From Chloroflexota bacterium (GTDB taxonomy: Bacteria; Chloroflexota; Anaerolineae; J036; Brachytrichaceae): a stretch of DNA of 40,407 bases. The stretch spans positions 1-40,407 of the forward strand of contig JAGWYZ010000008.1 of NCBI GenBank assembly GCA_018969115.1, read 5' to 3'. Below, in pieces: positions 31,978 through 40,400 of the stretch. The position numbers and the translations under genes are program-made. Position 1 is the stretch's first letter; the number at the start of each line of letters is the position of its first letter. The notes under the pieces are model-generated. The model did no database searches, was not told the origin of the DNA, and saw only the letters and a list, made by a program, of their open reading frames with translations.

Positions 31978-34077
31978 ATGACAACACTTCCTTCAGATTA
32001 TGCCCAACGTGTGTATGCTGGTTGGCTAGGCAAATGTATTGGCGTGCGCTTTGGCGCACCGACCGAGAGTCTGTGGTACAAAGATATCAAGACCCTATTC
32101 GGTGAACTAAAGTATTATCTGCAAACCGACCCCCGTCTGTTTCACCCTGATGATGATTTGACTGTGCCCTTACTCATGCTACGCACGCTCGATGATTATG
32201 GCGATGACCCACCAGTAGCCCGCTTTGGCGATGTTTGGCTCAACACTATCGCCGATGGACGCGGCACATTATGGTGGGGTGGCTATGGTATCAGCAGCGA
32301 ACACACCGCCTATATGAATTTGCAAGCTGGTATTCCTGCGCCACTTAGCGGAGCCATTGCCACCAATGGCCCTGTCATCGCCCAACAAATTGGTGGGCAA
32401 ATTTTTAGCGATACTTGGGGCCTCATTTGCCCCAATAACCCAGCCCGTGCTGCCGAATTGGCTAAACGCGCCGCCGAGGTCAGCCACGATGGCTGGGCTG
32501 TGCATGGGGCCATGTTTATTGCGGCAATGGATGCCATCGCCTTTAGCGCCAAAAATGTGCGCGAGGTGATCGAGGGTGCGCTCAAACACATCCCCGCCGA
32601 TTCACGCTATACCCAAGTGGCGCGCGAAGTGATGGCGTTTTACGATGCCAACCCAACCGATTGGCATGCTTGTTACGACTGGATCTATCATCATCACGGC
32701 TATCACCATTACCCGGGGCATGTGCATGTCATCCCCAATGCCGCGGTGTGTGTGATGTCGCTGTTATATGGTGAAAACGACTTGGTGAAAACCATGCAAA
32801 TTGGCAATATGGCGGGTTGGGACACCGATTGTAATGTTGGCAATATGGCCTGCACCGTCGGTATTATGCGCGGTATCGCCTCCATCCCCGATGCTTGGCG
32901 CAGCCCGCTCAACGACTTTTTTACACTGGCCTCGCTGACGGGCAGCCGCAATATGATGGACGTGGCCAGCGCCGCTCGCGAATTCATTCGCCACGGTCAT
33001 CGCCAAGCCCAATTGCCCGAACCCGCCCCCCAAGCGCGGTACACCTGGGAATTTGCCGGTAGCACCCAAGGCTGGGTGACCATTAACAGCGGTTTGCATG
33101 TGCAACGCCTAGCCGAGATTGTAAGCGTTGCGCAGACCAACGATGTGACTGGCGCGAAGGGGGCCTTGCGCCTCACCGCCGCCGATTTTTTCAATCGCCG
33201 CCAAATGGGGGCTTATACCCGCACCTACATTCGCCCCGCCGAGCTTGACGGCAACAATTATCAAGGCACCTTCTCGCCCAGCATTTACCCGGGTCAAACC
33301 ATCACGTGCCGTATCATGGCGCACCCCAATGCGCTGCCCGACCTCATTGCCAATGTGTTTGTAAAGAATGGCAATCTCGCTGCCAATGATGAGACCAGCC
33401 TCGTGCAATCACCCGGCCTCAAGCTCATCCCCGGCCAATGGCAAAGTATCACTTGGCGCATTCCGCCCATGATCGGTGCGTGTCTGTCGCAAGCTGGTGT
33501 GCTGGTCACTTGTCATCACGCGGCCAAGGCCAACGAGGCTGTGTATGTGGCCGATTTTGATTGGGGTGGCAAGCCTGATTTCAGCTTCGACTTTAGTCGC
33601 GAGCGTATCGAGACCAATGGCAGCAGCCAATGGACCTATTTGCGTGGCTTTTGGTCGCTAGAGGGCGATGCCTATGTAGGCAGCGGGGTTGGGCAAAATG
33701 AGAGTTATAGCGGCGATATCGCTTGGCGCGATTACACGGCCTTTGCCAACCTCACACCCATCAATGGCGCGGCCCATATGTTGCTGGCGCGGGTACAAGG
33801 CGCAATGCGCAGCTACGCTCTGGCGCTGTTGCCCGACAAATTGGCATTGCTCAAAAATAATCACGGCTACACCGAGGTCGCGTCTGTGCCGTTTGAATGG
33901 GCGCATGGGCAGGCCTACACCCTTGTGCTGGTGGTGAATGGGGCTGAGTTGGTGGGGTCGTGTGGCGATGTGACTGTGCGCTGGCACGACGACGCGCCCT
34001 ATCTCAGCGGCATGATCGGCCTCGCCAACCAACGCGGCTGCCGCACCGCTTTTAGAGCGGTTGGGGTAGGGGCGTGA
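31978..34077 (+). CDS. ADP-ribosylglycohydrolase family protein with C-terminal beta-sandwich region
   Basis: 699 aa from ATG 31978 (start set by the heptamer tract). Residues about 1-345 are the all-helical ADP-ribosylglycohydrolase fold: YAQRVYAGWLGKCIGVRFGA, the metal-binding acidic cluster HPDDDLTVPLLML, GTLWWGGYGISSEHTAYMN, IFSDTWGLICPNNP, EVSHDGWAVHGAMFIAAMDA, and the C-terminal metal site GWDTDCNVGNMAC. Family members remove ADP-ribose from proteins or small molecules, but long members like this one are of unknown substrate. Residues about 365-699 are beta-rich, probably two carbohydrate-binding-like or LamG-like modules (FSFDFSRERIETNGSSQWTY begins a repeat). No signal peptide. It is an intact gene amid pseudogenes. 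Confidence 0.85.
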   Translation: MTTLPSDYAQRVYAGWLGKCIGVRFGAPTESLWYKDIKTLFGELKYYLQTDPRLFHPDDDLTVPLLMLRTLDDYGDDPPVARFGDVWLNTIADGRGTLWWGGYGISSEHTAYMNLQAGIPAPLSGAIATNGPVIAQQIGGQIFSDTWGLICPNNPARAAELAKRAAEVSHDGWAVHGAMFIAAMDAIAFSAKNVREVIEGALKHIPADSRYTQVAREVMAFYDANPTDWHACYDWIYHHHGYHHYPGHVHVIPNAAVCVMSLLYGENDLVKTMQIGNMAGWDTDCNVGNMACTVGIMRGIASIPDAWRSPLNDFFTLASLTGSRNMMDVASAAREFIRHGHRQAQLPEPAPQARYTWEFAGSTQGWVTINSGLHVQRLAEIVSVAQTNDVTGAKGALRLTAADFFNRRQMGAYTRTYIRPAELDGNNYQGTFSPSIYPGQTITCRIMAHPNALPDLIANVFVKNGNLAANDETSLVQSPGLKLIPGQWQSITWRIPPMIGACLSQAGVLVTCHHAAKANEAVYVADFDWGGKPDFSFDFSRERIETNGSSQWTYLRGFWSLEGDAYVGSGVGQNESYSGDIAWRDYTAFANLTPINGAAHMLLARVQGAMRSYALALLPDKLALLKNNHGYTEVASVPFEWAHGQAYTLVLVVNGAELVGSCGDVTVRWHDDAPYLSGMIGLANQRGCRTAFRAVGVGA

Positions 34078-34100
34078 TGGCTTTTTTATGCCATCACGCC
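34071..34100. terminator. Hairpin overlapping the ADP-ribosylglycohydrolase-type gene stop
   Basis: Exact 11-bp arms GGCGTGATGGC and GCCATCACGCC with loop TTTTTTAT. The stop codon lies in the left arm. A second, shorter hairpin follows at 34243-34264 (CAAACGTGCT / AGCACGTTTG). Confidence 0.6.
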
Positions 34101-34311
34101 ACCTTGCGCGGTCGCTCAGTCGCCGACGTTGCTGGGGCTTTGCATGGGGGCATTTTTTTCTATAGACAAGTTAATCTTGAGCGTTTTTCTTTCGGCTTAG
34201 ATTTGCGTATGCCTGCCTGTGAGTTTCAAGATCTGATAAATTCAAACGTGCTAAAGCACGTTTGCCGCAGGCTTTACTTGTGGTTGGGGATTAGCTTATG
34301 AGGACCTTGCA
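34101..34311. other. Intergenic DNA between an intact gene and a pseudogene cluster
   Basis: A 75-codon open frame (34074-34301) overlaps the upstream stop and two hairpins and has no recognisable family. Apart from the hairpin at 34243-34264 I see nothing here. Confidence 0.4.
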
Positions 34312-34683
34312 TTACTTACCCATCGCCAAGATCAGGCCGCTGACAAAGGGAATAAGCCAAAGAAACCAGACAAGCAAGCTAAAACGGTGAAAATTGTGAA
34401 CGGCATCCTCGCGTTTTAATACCAGCACCACCGTTGCCCAGATGGCATGAACAATCATTAAGATGATCGCGGCTAGACCTGTAAGCACGTGTGAGTTAAA
34501 TGAAAACGAACCAGCGATTTGACCCATCGGGGGTGTGCCAAGTGTGTCAAAGATTAGCCCAAGCCAAAAGAAAATCAAATGCCACGACTTTAGTCACCCG
34601 ACAATTTTCTCACCCCATACCGTGATGGTGTAAAAAGTGAGGGCTGAAACCATAGAGAGGATTGCGATTGGTAAAAGTGACAT
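34312..34683 (-). pseudogene. TIGR03987-type small membrane protein gene with an in-frame TGA
   Basis: From ATG 34683 the frame reads MSLLPIAILSMVSALTFYTI, then TVWGEKIVG, a TGA at 34594-34596, and continues without shift as LKSWHLIFFWLGLIFDTLGT to 34312. The whole (about 123 aa) matches a family of four-helix membrane proteins with WGEK near the start, GQIAG.FSFN and VHAIWATVV in the middle and WLIPFVSG near the end. TGA replaces what is likely Arg (CGA). TGA is a normal stop elsewhere in this window, so recoding is unlikely. A palindromic operator-like site lies upstream. Confidence 0.75.
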
Positions 34684-34722
34684 TTTGTTCTTTTCTTTCA
34701 TTATTGATTAGTATTTTTTTAT

Positions 34723-34742
34723 ATTAGTCAATATCGACTAAT
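34723..34742. promoter_or_regulatory. Palindromic operator candidate upstream of the TIGR03987-type pseudogene
   Basis: Perfect 7-bp arms ATTAGTC and GACTAAT around AATATC, with a further half-like TTGATTAGTA at 34705-34714. Size and symmetry fit a TetR- or MarR-type repressor site. No such regulator gene is in the window. Confidence 0.45.
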
Positions 34743-34855
34743 AAATTTATTGTATATGGTTTTGCGAGCAGCATTCATTTATTGTGTGCCGCTTAACTTC
34801 GTGCACAAAATTGGCAAGTAAATGTGATTGCCGCATTTTTCACCTGCATCATTGA

Positions 34856-35793
34856 CTTTCACGGGCCGATGTGAGTGGTGCGGATTTTAGCGGCACGAAT
34901 TTGGCTGGGGCGCGCTTTATGCTCAGCAAGTAAGGCAAGACACAGACAGCACACACTTCCTATATGCTAACTTCGTTGAAGCAGACTTCTCTGTCACCAG
35001 ATTGTATTTTGTCGATTTCTGCTATACCAACCTTAATGGTGTGAATTGGGTCAACGTTCAAGAGCTTGAACAAGCGAAATTTGATAGCTATTACCTCAAC
35101 ACTGCTGCTTTGCGTACCCTCGCCATTCATCGCGACGGGCGCGGACAAACTTACGATGGCCTCAACCTGAGTGGCCTTAATTTGGTGGTGGCGCAAGTGC
35201 AGGGGGCCAGCTTTGTCAGCGCCAACTTAAACGATGTGAATTTGCAAGCCGTCGACTTGCGCGAAGCCGTGCTGAAACAAACCCAACTGGATGGCGCAAA
35301 CTTGAGCACGGCAAATTTGAATGGCGCGACCATTGAGGATTGGGGCATCACCGTCAAAACCCAGCTCGATGACATTCGCTACACCCATGTGTATATGTGG
35401 GCGGCGGGCGCGGGGATAACAAACCACCTGTGCAAACCTGATAACGAGAACGAGGTCTACGAGGTCTTTGCCGAAGGCGAATTTGCCGAGTTTATCCGCC
35501 CGCTCACCGATACGCTTGATCTGTATCATAGCCAAGGCGTTGACCCGCGCGTCATGTCGGCGGCTATCAAACACATGTCCGAGCGTTATCCCGAGGCTGG
35601 GCCGCAGATTGTGGCGATGGAGCGACGCGGTCAGTATGGTTTTAATGTGCGGGTGCAGGTCACGACCGAGGCCGACAAATCAGCCCTCAGTGCTGATTAT
35701 TTTGCCAAATACAAACAATTCAAGGCCCTCGCCGAGGCCGAAAAACAAACTTTAATAGCGCGGCTTGATGTAAATATGATCAAAGCGCGATAG
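34856..35793 (+). pseudogene. Pentapeptide-repeat protein gene with a decayed 5' end
   Basis: An upstream fragment (34862-34932, RADVSGADFSGTNLAGARF, then a TAA) has clear pentapeptide repeats in one frame. The reading continues in another frame from about 34952 (ANFVEADFSVTRLYFVDF) through the open part 35002-35793, with repeats such as LNLSGLNLV, ASFVSANLNDVNLQAVDL, ANLSTANLNGA. The C-terminal 150 aa are a non-repeat helical domain (PLTDTLDLYHSQGVDPRVMS). So at least one frameshift and the loss of a start. A residual protein from a downstream start is possible. Pentapeptide proteins form right-handed beta helices; no function is assigned. The 3' end overlaps the convergent ureohydrolase remnant by 42 bp. 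Confidence 0.65.
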
Positions 35794-36432
35794 TGTTGCC
35801 AGCACCGTATCAATGACCTGTGCAGTGCCCAGTTGGTCAATCTGTTTAGACGAAAACATCTGCACCAGATTGGCGTTAAAAAATGCCAATTCATCCGATT
35901 CAATCGAGCGAATACCCAAGAAGTAGATATTTTCAACGCCACCGACGGCCTTTAAGTCCAAGGCACGGCGTTCGGTGCAGCCGTGCGCAAAACGGTTGCC
36001 GTCCATCTCATCACACAGGTCAAAATGGGCATCGATATGAATGATGCCCAATGAACCCGTTATCACTTTGTCAACCTTGCGCATCACCGGAATGGTGGTG
36101 GAGTGATCGCTGCCCAGTATGATGAAGAATTTGCCCATCACTACCACCTTGGCTACCGCCGTTTCAATTGTTTGCCAATCGCCCATGTCAAAATTGCCAA
36201 GGTCACGAATGTTGAGATCGGCAAACGATTTAAAATTTTCGGTGGTTGGCGAGATGGTTTAGGTGATGTTGCGAATGGCTTGTGTGCCATAGCGCATACT
36301 GGCGCGAAAACTTGTGCCGCCATCAAAAGGGATGCCAAACATAACAATATCGGCCTGCACGATCGGCAGGTTTGGCTTGTTTAGCCCTGCCCACAACTTT
36401 GGGTTGCTGATGATGTTGGCGCTGTCGTTCAT
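35752..36432 (-). pseudogene. Agmatinase/arginase-family (ureohydrolase) gene, nonsense-mutated and 3'-truncated
   Basis: From ATG 36432: MNDSANIISNPKLWAGL, VMFGIPFDGGTSFRASMRYG, TQAIRNIT, then TAA at 36259-36261. The same frame continues TISPTTENFKSF, ILGSDHSTTIPV (first Mn-binding His), GIIHIDAHFDLC (DAHxD metal motif), GNRFAHGCTERRAL, IYFLGIRSIESDE and ends HIYIKPRY. Family members continue with a second Asp-rich metal motif (xDxDxxDP) which is absent, so the last quarter is missing. The break falls where the convergent pentapeptide gene ends, suggesting a deletion or rearrangement junction. Inactive. Confidence 0.8.
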
Positions 36433-36443
36433 TTTGATGCATG

Positions 36444-36517
36444 TGTAGAAGACGCGCCACCGGCGCGTCTTCCGTCCCTGCCGAATTGAAAAGACGCGCC
36501 ACCGGCGCGTCTCTACA
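36444..36517. repeat. Tandem GC-rich hairpins (two copies of the same palindrome)
   Basis: Two copies of GACGCGCCACCGGCGCGTC (36451-36469 and 36493-36511), the first with arms extended to GAAGACGCGCC/GGCGCGTCTTC. They are bounded by TGTAGA on the left and TCTACA on the right, so the whole is also an inverted repeat. It lies between the aminotransferase stop and the ureohydrolase remnant. Likely a dispersed intergenic repeat. Confidence 0.7.
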
Positions 36518-36568
36518 TCGACATTCGACGTTGTGTATCAGATTCGATTGGTTGGGTGAGGGTATGCC

Positions 36569-37744
36569 TTATACCTTGAGCTTATCCAGCGCCGCCTTCA
36601 TACGGTCGAGGCCTTGCAGCATGGTGCTGCGCGAGGTGCCGAAATTGAAACGCACAAAGCCTTCGCCACCTGCGCCAAACATAACGCCATTATTCAGCGC
36701 CACTTTGCCTTCTTTCAAAAAGAAATCATAGGCATTGCCCGAAATGCCGGTCTTGCTGCAATCGAGCCAACCGAGATAAGTGCCAGCCGGTTTGGTTGCC
36801 TTGATCTCAGGCATATTTTCGGCCAAATAGTCGAGCAATACATTGCGGTTTTCGGTCAAATAGGCTTGTAGCTCACCCAACCAGCCATCGCACTGGGTAT
36901 AGGCGGCGTGGGCTGCCGTGATGCCGAGCGCATTCACGTGCGGCACAATGCCAGATTCGGCATGTTGCAAACGCTCGCGCATGCGTTTGTTTTGCACCAC
37001 CGCAAAGCTAAAGCCCAAGCCCGGCACATTAAAAGTCTTGCTGGGGGCCATCAAGGTCACGCAGTTTTGCGCAATCGCCTCAGACACCGAGGCCATCGGG
37101 CTGTGTTTGTTGCCGTCCAACATCAAATCGCAGTGAATTTCGTCTGAAATGATCAAGACATTGTGCTTCAAACAAATTTCGCCAATCTTGAGCAATTCTT
37201 CGCGGCTAAACACAATACCAGCGGGGTTGTGGGGGTGGCACAGATAAAACATGCTGGTGCGTGGGGTGATGGATTTTTCGAAGGCCTCATAATCCACTTC
37301 ATAGCGAATGTTTTCGCTATCGTCCACTCGCTTGAGCTTACAGCCAATGGCGGTCATGCCTTGGTTGACCGGTGCGCTTAAAAAGGGCGGGTAAACGGGG
37401 GTCATGGTGGTGACATTGTCGCCCATATGCCCATAGGCCCGCGCTACCAAATTTAACCCGCTGACCAAGCCCGGCAAAAACACAATATCATCGGGGTGAA
37501 TGGCCCAATCATATTTTTTTGCCAGCCAGTTGACAACGGTGGCACGCATGTCGACATTGGGCGCTTCGTAGCCAAACACCCCATGTTCGACCCGCTCGCG
37601 CAAGGCCTGAATAATCGGTTCGGGCGACTTAAAGTCCATATCGGCGACCCACATCGGTAACACATCGGGGTTATAGAGGGTCCATTTAATACTGTTCGAT
37701 TGGGTGCGGTCGACAATTTGGTCGAAAATAGAGTTTTGTGACAT
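36569..37744 (-). CDS. PLP-dependent aminotransferase-fold C-S lyase, MalY/PatB type
   Basis: 391 aa, normal length. The family cleaves cystathionine or other cysteine S-conjugates to pyruvate, ammonia and a thiol, and some members act as aminotransferases. Features: FDQIVDRTQSNSIKWTLYNP, LPMWVADMDFKSPEPI at the N-terminus (typical of MalY/PatB), YPPFLSAP, LCHPHNPAGIVF, IISDEIHCDLML (Asp binding the PLP nitrogen), the Schiff-base lysine in APSKTFNVPGLGF, and FVRFNFGTSRS with the carboxylate-binding Arg. Divergent from the luciferase-like gene at 37832, with a remnant of the miniature element in between. Confidence 0.93.
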   Translation of the reverse strand: MSQNSIFDQIVDRTQSNSIKWTLYNPDVLPMWVADMDFKSPEPIIQALRERVEHGVFGYEAPNVDMRATVVNWLAKKYDWAIHPDDIVFLPGLVSGLNLVARAYGHMGDNVTTMTPVYPPFLSAPVNQGMTAIGCKLKRVDDSENIRYEVDYEAFEKSITPRTSMFYLCHPHNPAGIVFSREELLKIGEICLKHNVLIISDEIHCDLMLDGNKHSPMASVSEAIAQNCVTLMAPSKTFNVPGLGFSFAVVQNKRMRERLQHAESGIVPHVNALGITAAHAAYTQCDGWLGELQAYLTENRNVLLDYLAENMPEIKATKPAGTYLGWLDCSKTGISGNAYDFFLKEGKVALNNGVMFGAGGEGFVRFNFGTSRSTMLQGLDRMKAALDKLKV

Positions 37745-37791
37745 AATAATCCACTTCTTGGTGTAATGACTAAGAGGTTCCTAGTTTACCC

Positions 37792-37825
37792 GTGTTTTAT
37801 TCACCCCTGATTATTGAGAAAATAC
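37792..37825. mobile_element. Remnant right end of the miniature element
   Basis: GTGTTTTATTCACCCC, then GATTATTGAGAAAATAC, matches the right ends of the copies at 5529 and 25522. The left part is reduced to AGTTTACCC and the terminus cannot be placed. It sits immediately upstream of the luciferase-like gene. Confidence 0.55.
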
Positions 37826-37831
37826 CAAATA

Positions 37832-38845
37832 ATGATGAAATTTAGTATACGCCTAAACAATGACCTGCCTTTGGCAGATTATGTGTCGTTGGCACGTGCC
37901 GCCGAAGCCGCCGGTTTTGACCAATTTTGGGTCAGCAACGATTTATTTTTGCGCAGTGCCCCGGTTATTTTGGCGGCAGTGGCACAAGCCACCCAACAGA
38001 TTCACATCGGTACTTGCATTCTCAACCCCTATACCATCGATCCTGCCGAAATTGCCATGTTTGCTGCCACGATGGATGAATTGAGCAGTAACCGTTTTAA
38101 TCTTGGCTTGGCGGCAGGGGCTAGTGATTTTTTAAATTGGGTGGGGATTGAGCAGCGCAAGCCATTGGCTGCCATGCGTGAGAGTATTTTGGCGATTCAG
38201 GCCTTGCAGCGCGGCGAGCGGGTGGCGATGAAAGGGCAATTTTTGCAATGGAATGACAATGCTTATTTGCGTTTTAGCGCGCCGCGCCAAACCCCCATTT
38301 ATGTCGGGGCCATGAGCGAAGGCATGTTGCGTTTGGCGGGTGAGTTGGCCGATGGTGTGTTGCCGTTGTTGTTCCCGCCTGAGCATTATTTTGGGGTGCG
38401 GCCTTTGGTGAATGAAGGCCTTGCCAAGCGTTTGGCGACCGCTCACACCAGCGCCGCCGATTTTGATTTTGCCGCCTGTATTTGGGTGTCGCTCGATGAT
38501 GACGGCGCTGCTGCTCGCCGTGTGTTGGCGCAAAAAGTAGCCTATTATGGTCATGCCCTCAGCCCGCTCATTTATGCGCGGCTAGGTGTTTGTCAGGCCG
38601 AGTTTGAACCAATTGACCATGCACTTAATGTTGAGCGTGACGAGGCCAAAGCCATTGGTATGGTAACAGACAAAATGCTTGCCATTGGAGTGGTGGGTGA
38701 TGTTGACGACTTGTTAGCGCGGCTGCGGCCCTTAGCGGCAGCTGGTGCAACCCACATCAGCTTCGGCCCCCCACTTGGTCCCGATCCATTCAAAGCCATT
38801 CAACTGCTCGGCCAGTGTAAAAAAATATTGAGCACTAAGTGCTGA
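37832..38845 (+). CDS. LLM-class flavin-dependent oxidoreductase (luciferase-like)
   Basis: 337 aa from ATG 37832 (a second ATG follows at once; an in-frame TTG at 37814 lies in the mobile-element remnant). The TIM-barrel luciferase-like family uses reduced FMN or F420. Features: KFSIRLNNDLPLADYVSLAR, AAGFDQFWVSNDLFLRSA, IHIGTCILNPYTIDPAEIAM, NRFNLGLAAGASDFLNWVG, a typical RESILAIQALQRGE segment, PIYVGAMSEGMLRLAGELAD, and THISFGPPLGPDPFKAI at the C-terminus. The pattern is closest to the methylene-tetrahydromethanopterin-reductase-like group, which is often F420-dependent. Substrate unknown. It is followed after 28 bp by an ABC ATPase gene on the same strand. Confidence 0.9.
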   Translation: MMKFSIRLNNDLPLADYVSLARAAEAAGFDQFWVSNDLFLRSAPVILAAVAQATQQIHIGTCILNPYTIDPAEIAMFAATMDELSSNRFNLGLAAGASDFLNWVGIEQRKPLAAMRESILAIQALQRGERVAMKGQFLQWNDNAYLRFSAPRQTPIYVGAMSEGMLRLAGELADGVLPLLFPPEHYFGVRPLVNEGLAKRLATAHTSAADFDFAACIWVSLDDDGAAARRVLAQKVAYYGHALSPLIYARLGVCQAEFEPIDHALNVERDEAKAIGMVTDKMLAIGVVGDVDDLLARLRPLAAAGATHISFGPPLGPDPFKAIQLLGQCKKILSTKC

Positions 38846-38873
38846 ATGTCAGTTGTGATATCCTTCGTCTCGA

Positions 38874-39635
38874 ATGTTGACGCGATTATTTTCACGGATT
38901 GGGAGAGCCAATGCGGCCCCCAATGGCAAAATAAACTTGCCAGAGCAAAGCACATTGATTGATGTGCGCAATGTAGTGAAAATTTATGAGACTGGTGCTG
39001 GCAAATTTTTGGCGCTAAAAGGGGTAAATATGCAAGTAAACACCCATGAGTTTGTCGCCGTGATCGGCAAATCGGGCAGCGGTAAATCAACCTTGGTCAA
39101 TATGATTTCTGGCATCGACCGCCCCAGCACAGGTGAGGTATTTGTCGATGAAACTCCCATTCACAGGCTCAATGAAGGCCAGTTAGCGGTTTGGCGTGGT
39201 AAATCATTAGGCGTTATTTTTCAGTTTTTTCAATTACTGCCCAGTCTAACGGTGGTTGAAAATGTGATGTTACCGATGGATTTTTGCAACATGTATGCCC
39301 CGCGTGAACGCTTTGACCGCGCCATGAGTTTGTTAGAGCATGTCGGCATTGCCGAACACGCCCATAAATTACCCAGCGCCACTTCGGGTGGGCAACAACA
39401 ACGTGCCGCCATTGCCCGTGCTTTAGCCAACGACCCACCCATTATTTTGGCCGATGAACCGACTGGCAATCTCGACAGCCGCACCGCCGATCAAGTGTTT
39501 AACCTATTTTCGACCTTGGTGCAAGAGAGCAAAACCATTCTGATGGTGACACATGATAAAGATTTAGCAAAACGGGTCACTCGCGCTGTGACGGTCGCCG
39601 ATGGCGAAATTGTTGATGAAATTCGCAATTCATAG
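38874..39635 (+). CDS. ABC transporter ATP-binding protein, MacB/LolD type
   Basis: 253 aa. Walker [11 protein letters not shown]-loop [16 protein letters not shown], signature [14 protein letters not shown] (Thr in place of the usual Leu before it), Walker [13 protein letters not shown], and switch His in MVTHD. The D-loop [11 protein letters not shown] and short length place it with MacB/LolD/FtsE-like ATPases that work with FtsX-like permeases to power export, lipoprotein release or efflux. About 30 residues precede the core domain ([20 protein letters not shown]), longer than usual. No permease gene is in the window: downstream is a convergent cytochrome gene, so the partner is elsewhere. 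Confidence 0.94.
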   Translation: MLTRLFSRIGRANAAPNGKINLPEQSTLIDVRNVVKIYETGAGKFLALKGVNMQVNTHEFVAVIGKSGSGKSTLVNMISGIDRPSTGEVFVDETPIHRLNEGQLAVWRGKSLGVIFQFFQLLPSLTVVENVMLPMDFCNMYAPRERFDRAMSLLEHVGIAEHAHKLPSATSGGQQQRAAIARALANDPPIILADEPTGNLDSRTADQVFNLFSTLVQESKTILMVTHDKDLAKRVTRAVTVADGEIVDEIRNS

Positions 39636-39644
39636 CATCTGCCG

Positions 39645-40400
39645 TTATTTGCGAGTTTGTTGATGGCATAACTCACAGCCAGCATTAAGCGTTTTTTGAT
39701 CGATGTAATGCTCTTTTTCGATTGTGCGATGCACAAGATGACACGATGTGCATTCGACAGTGGTGTTATAACGGGTTAGGCCACGCGCCATTAAGGCTTG
39801 GGCATCACGGGTGTCGGGCGGCATCACCAATGTAGCCCCAGCTTTCCATAATTCATAGGCCACCGGCAAGTCATGATGATGATGATTGGCTGCACCGACG
39901 GTCAAAAGCGTATCACGGTGACAGGCAACACAACTGTCATTGGTTAAATGTGGAACCCGTAATGTTAACGATTCGGTATTCGTGATATTGCGCCCAGCCA
40001 ACCAGACAACAGCGTGACGCGCTGTCATCGGCCATTTGCTGGCTTGTGCTTGCAAACTTTGGTCGCCTAAATGACAATCAATACAATAAATAGTGCCGCC
40101 TTTACCGCGAATTTGTTGGTAGTGAAATGACGAAAGATCAATGGCAACGGCTCCGCCAATAGCGGCTTGCCCGCGTTGAAAATAAGCGGTTTCGGGCGTG
40201 GTATGACAACTGGTACAAAATACGTCTTCGCGCTCACGCGCCGCCACATAACTTGTACCGCCAATTAAAATGCCAAGTGTGAGCAAGGCGATTAATAGCA
40301 GTGGCAACCAAACCACCGGCGTAAACCCACGATTGGGTGGCCCTGAGCTAAAATCGCCATCGTCTTCTGGTAATTCATAGGTGTCACGTATTACGCGCAT
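39645..40400 (-). CDS. Membrane-anchored multihaem cytochrome c, NapC/NirT-like, five CXXCH
   Basis: 251 aa. One N-terminal membrane helix (residues about 27-50, VVWLPLLLIALLTLGILIGG) followed by an outward-facing haem domain with five CXXCH sites: CTSCH (Cys62), CIDCH (Cys106), CVACH (Cys157), CTSCH and CELCH near the C-terminus. Anchor plus first haem (DVFCTSCHTTPET) resembles NapC/NirT/NrfH quinol dehydrogenases, which pass electrons from the quinone pool to outer redox partners. Those families usually carry four haems, so five is slightly unusual. No terminal reductase is visible within the window. A His-rich patch (NHHHHD) may supply distal ligands. The start ATG is 8 bp from the window end; 9 bp separate its stop from the convergent ABC gene. 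Confidence 0.9.
   Translation of the reverse strand: MRVIRDTYELPEDDGDFSSGPPNRGFTPVVWLPLLLIALLTLGILIGGTSYVAAREREDVFCTSCHTTPETAYFQRGQAAIGGAVAIDLSSFHYQQIRGKGGTIYCIDCHLGDQSLQAQASKWPMTARHAVVWLAGRNITNTESLTLRVPHLTNDSCVACHRDTLLTVGAANHHHHDLPVAYELWKAGATLVMPPDTRDAQALMARGLTRYNTTVECTSCHLVHRTIEKEHYIDQKTLNAGCELCHQQTRK

Noticed and set aside
34074-34301. 75-codon open frame after the ADP-ribosylglycohydrolase-type gene
   Set aside because: It overlaps the upstream stop codon and two hairpins; composition and sequence do not resemble a protein family.
34312-34683. TGA read as an amino acid (selenocysteine or recoded TGA)
   Set aside because: TGA ends other genes here (for example at 1073 and 34077), the position suits Arg rather than Cys, and neighbouring genes are also pseudogenes.
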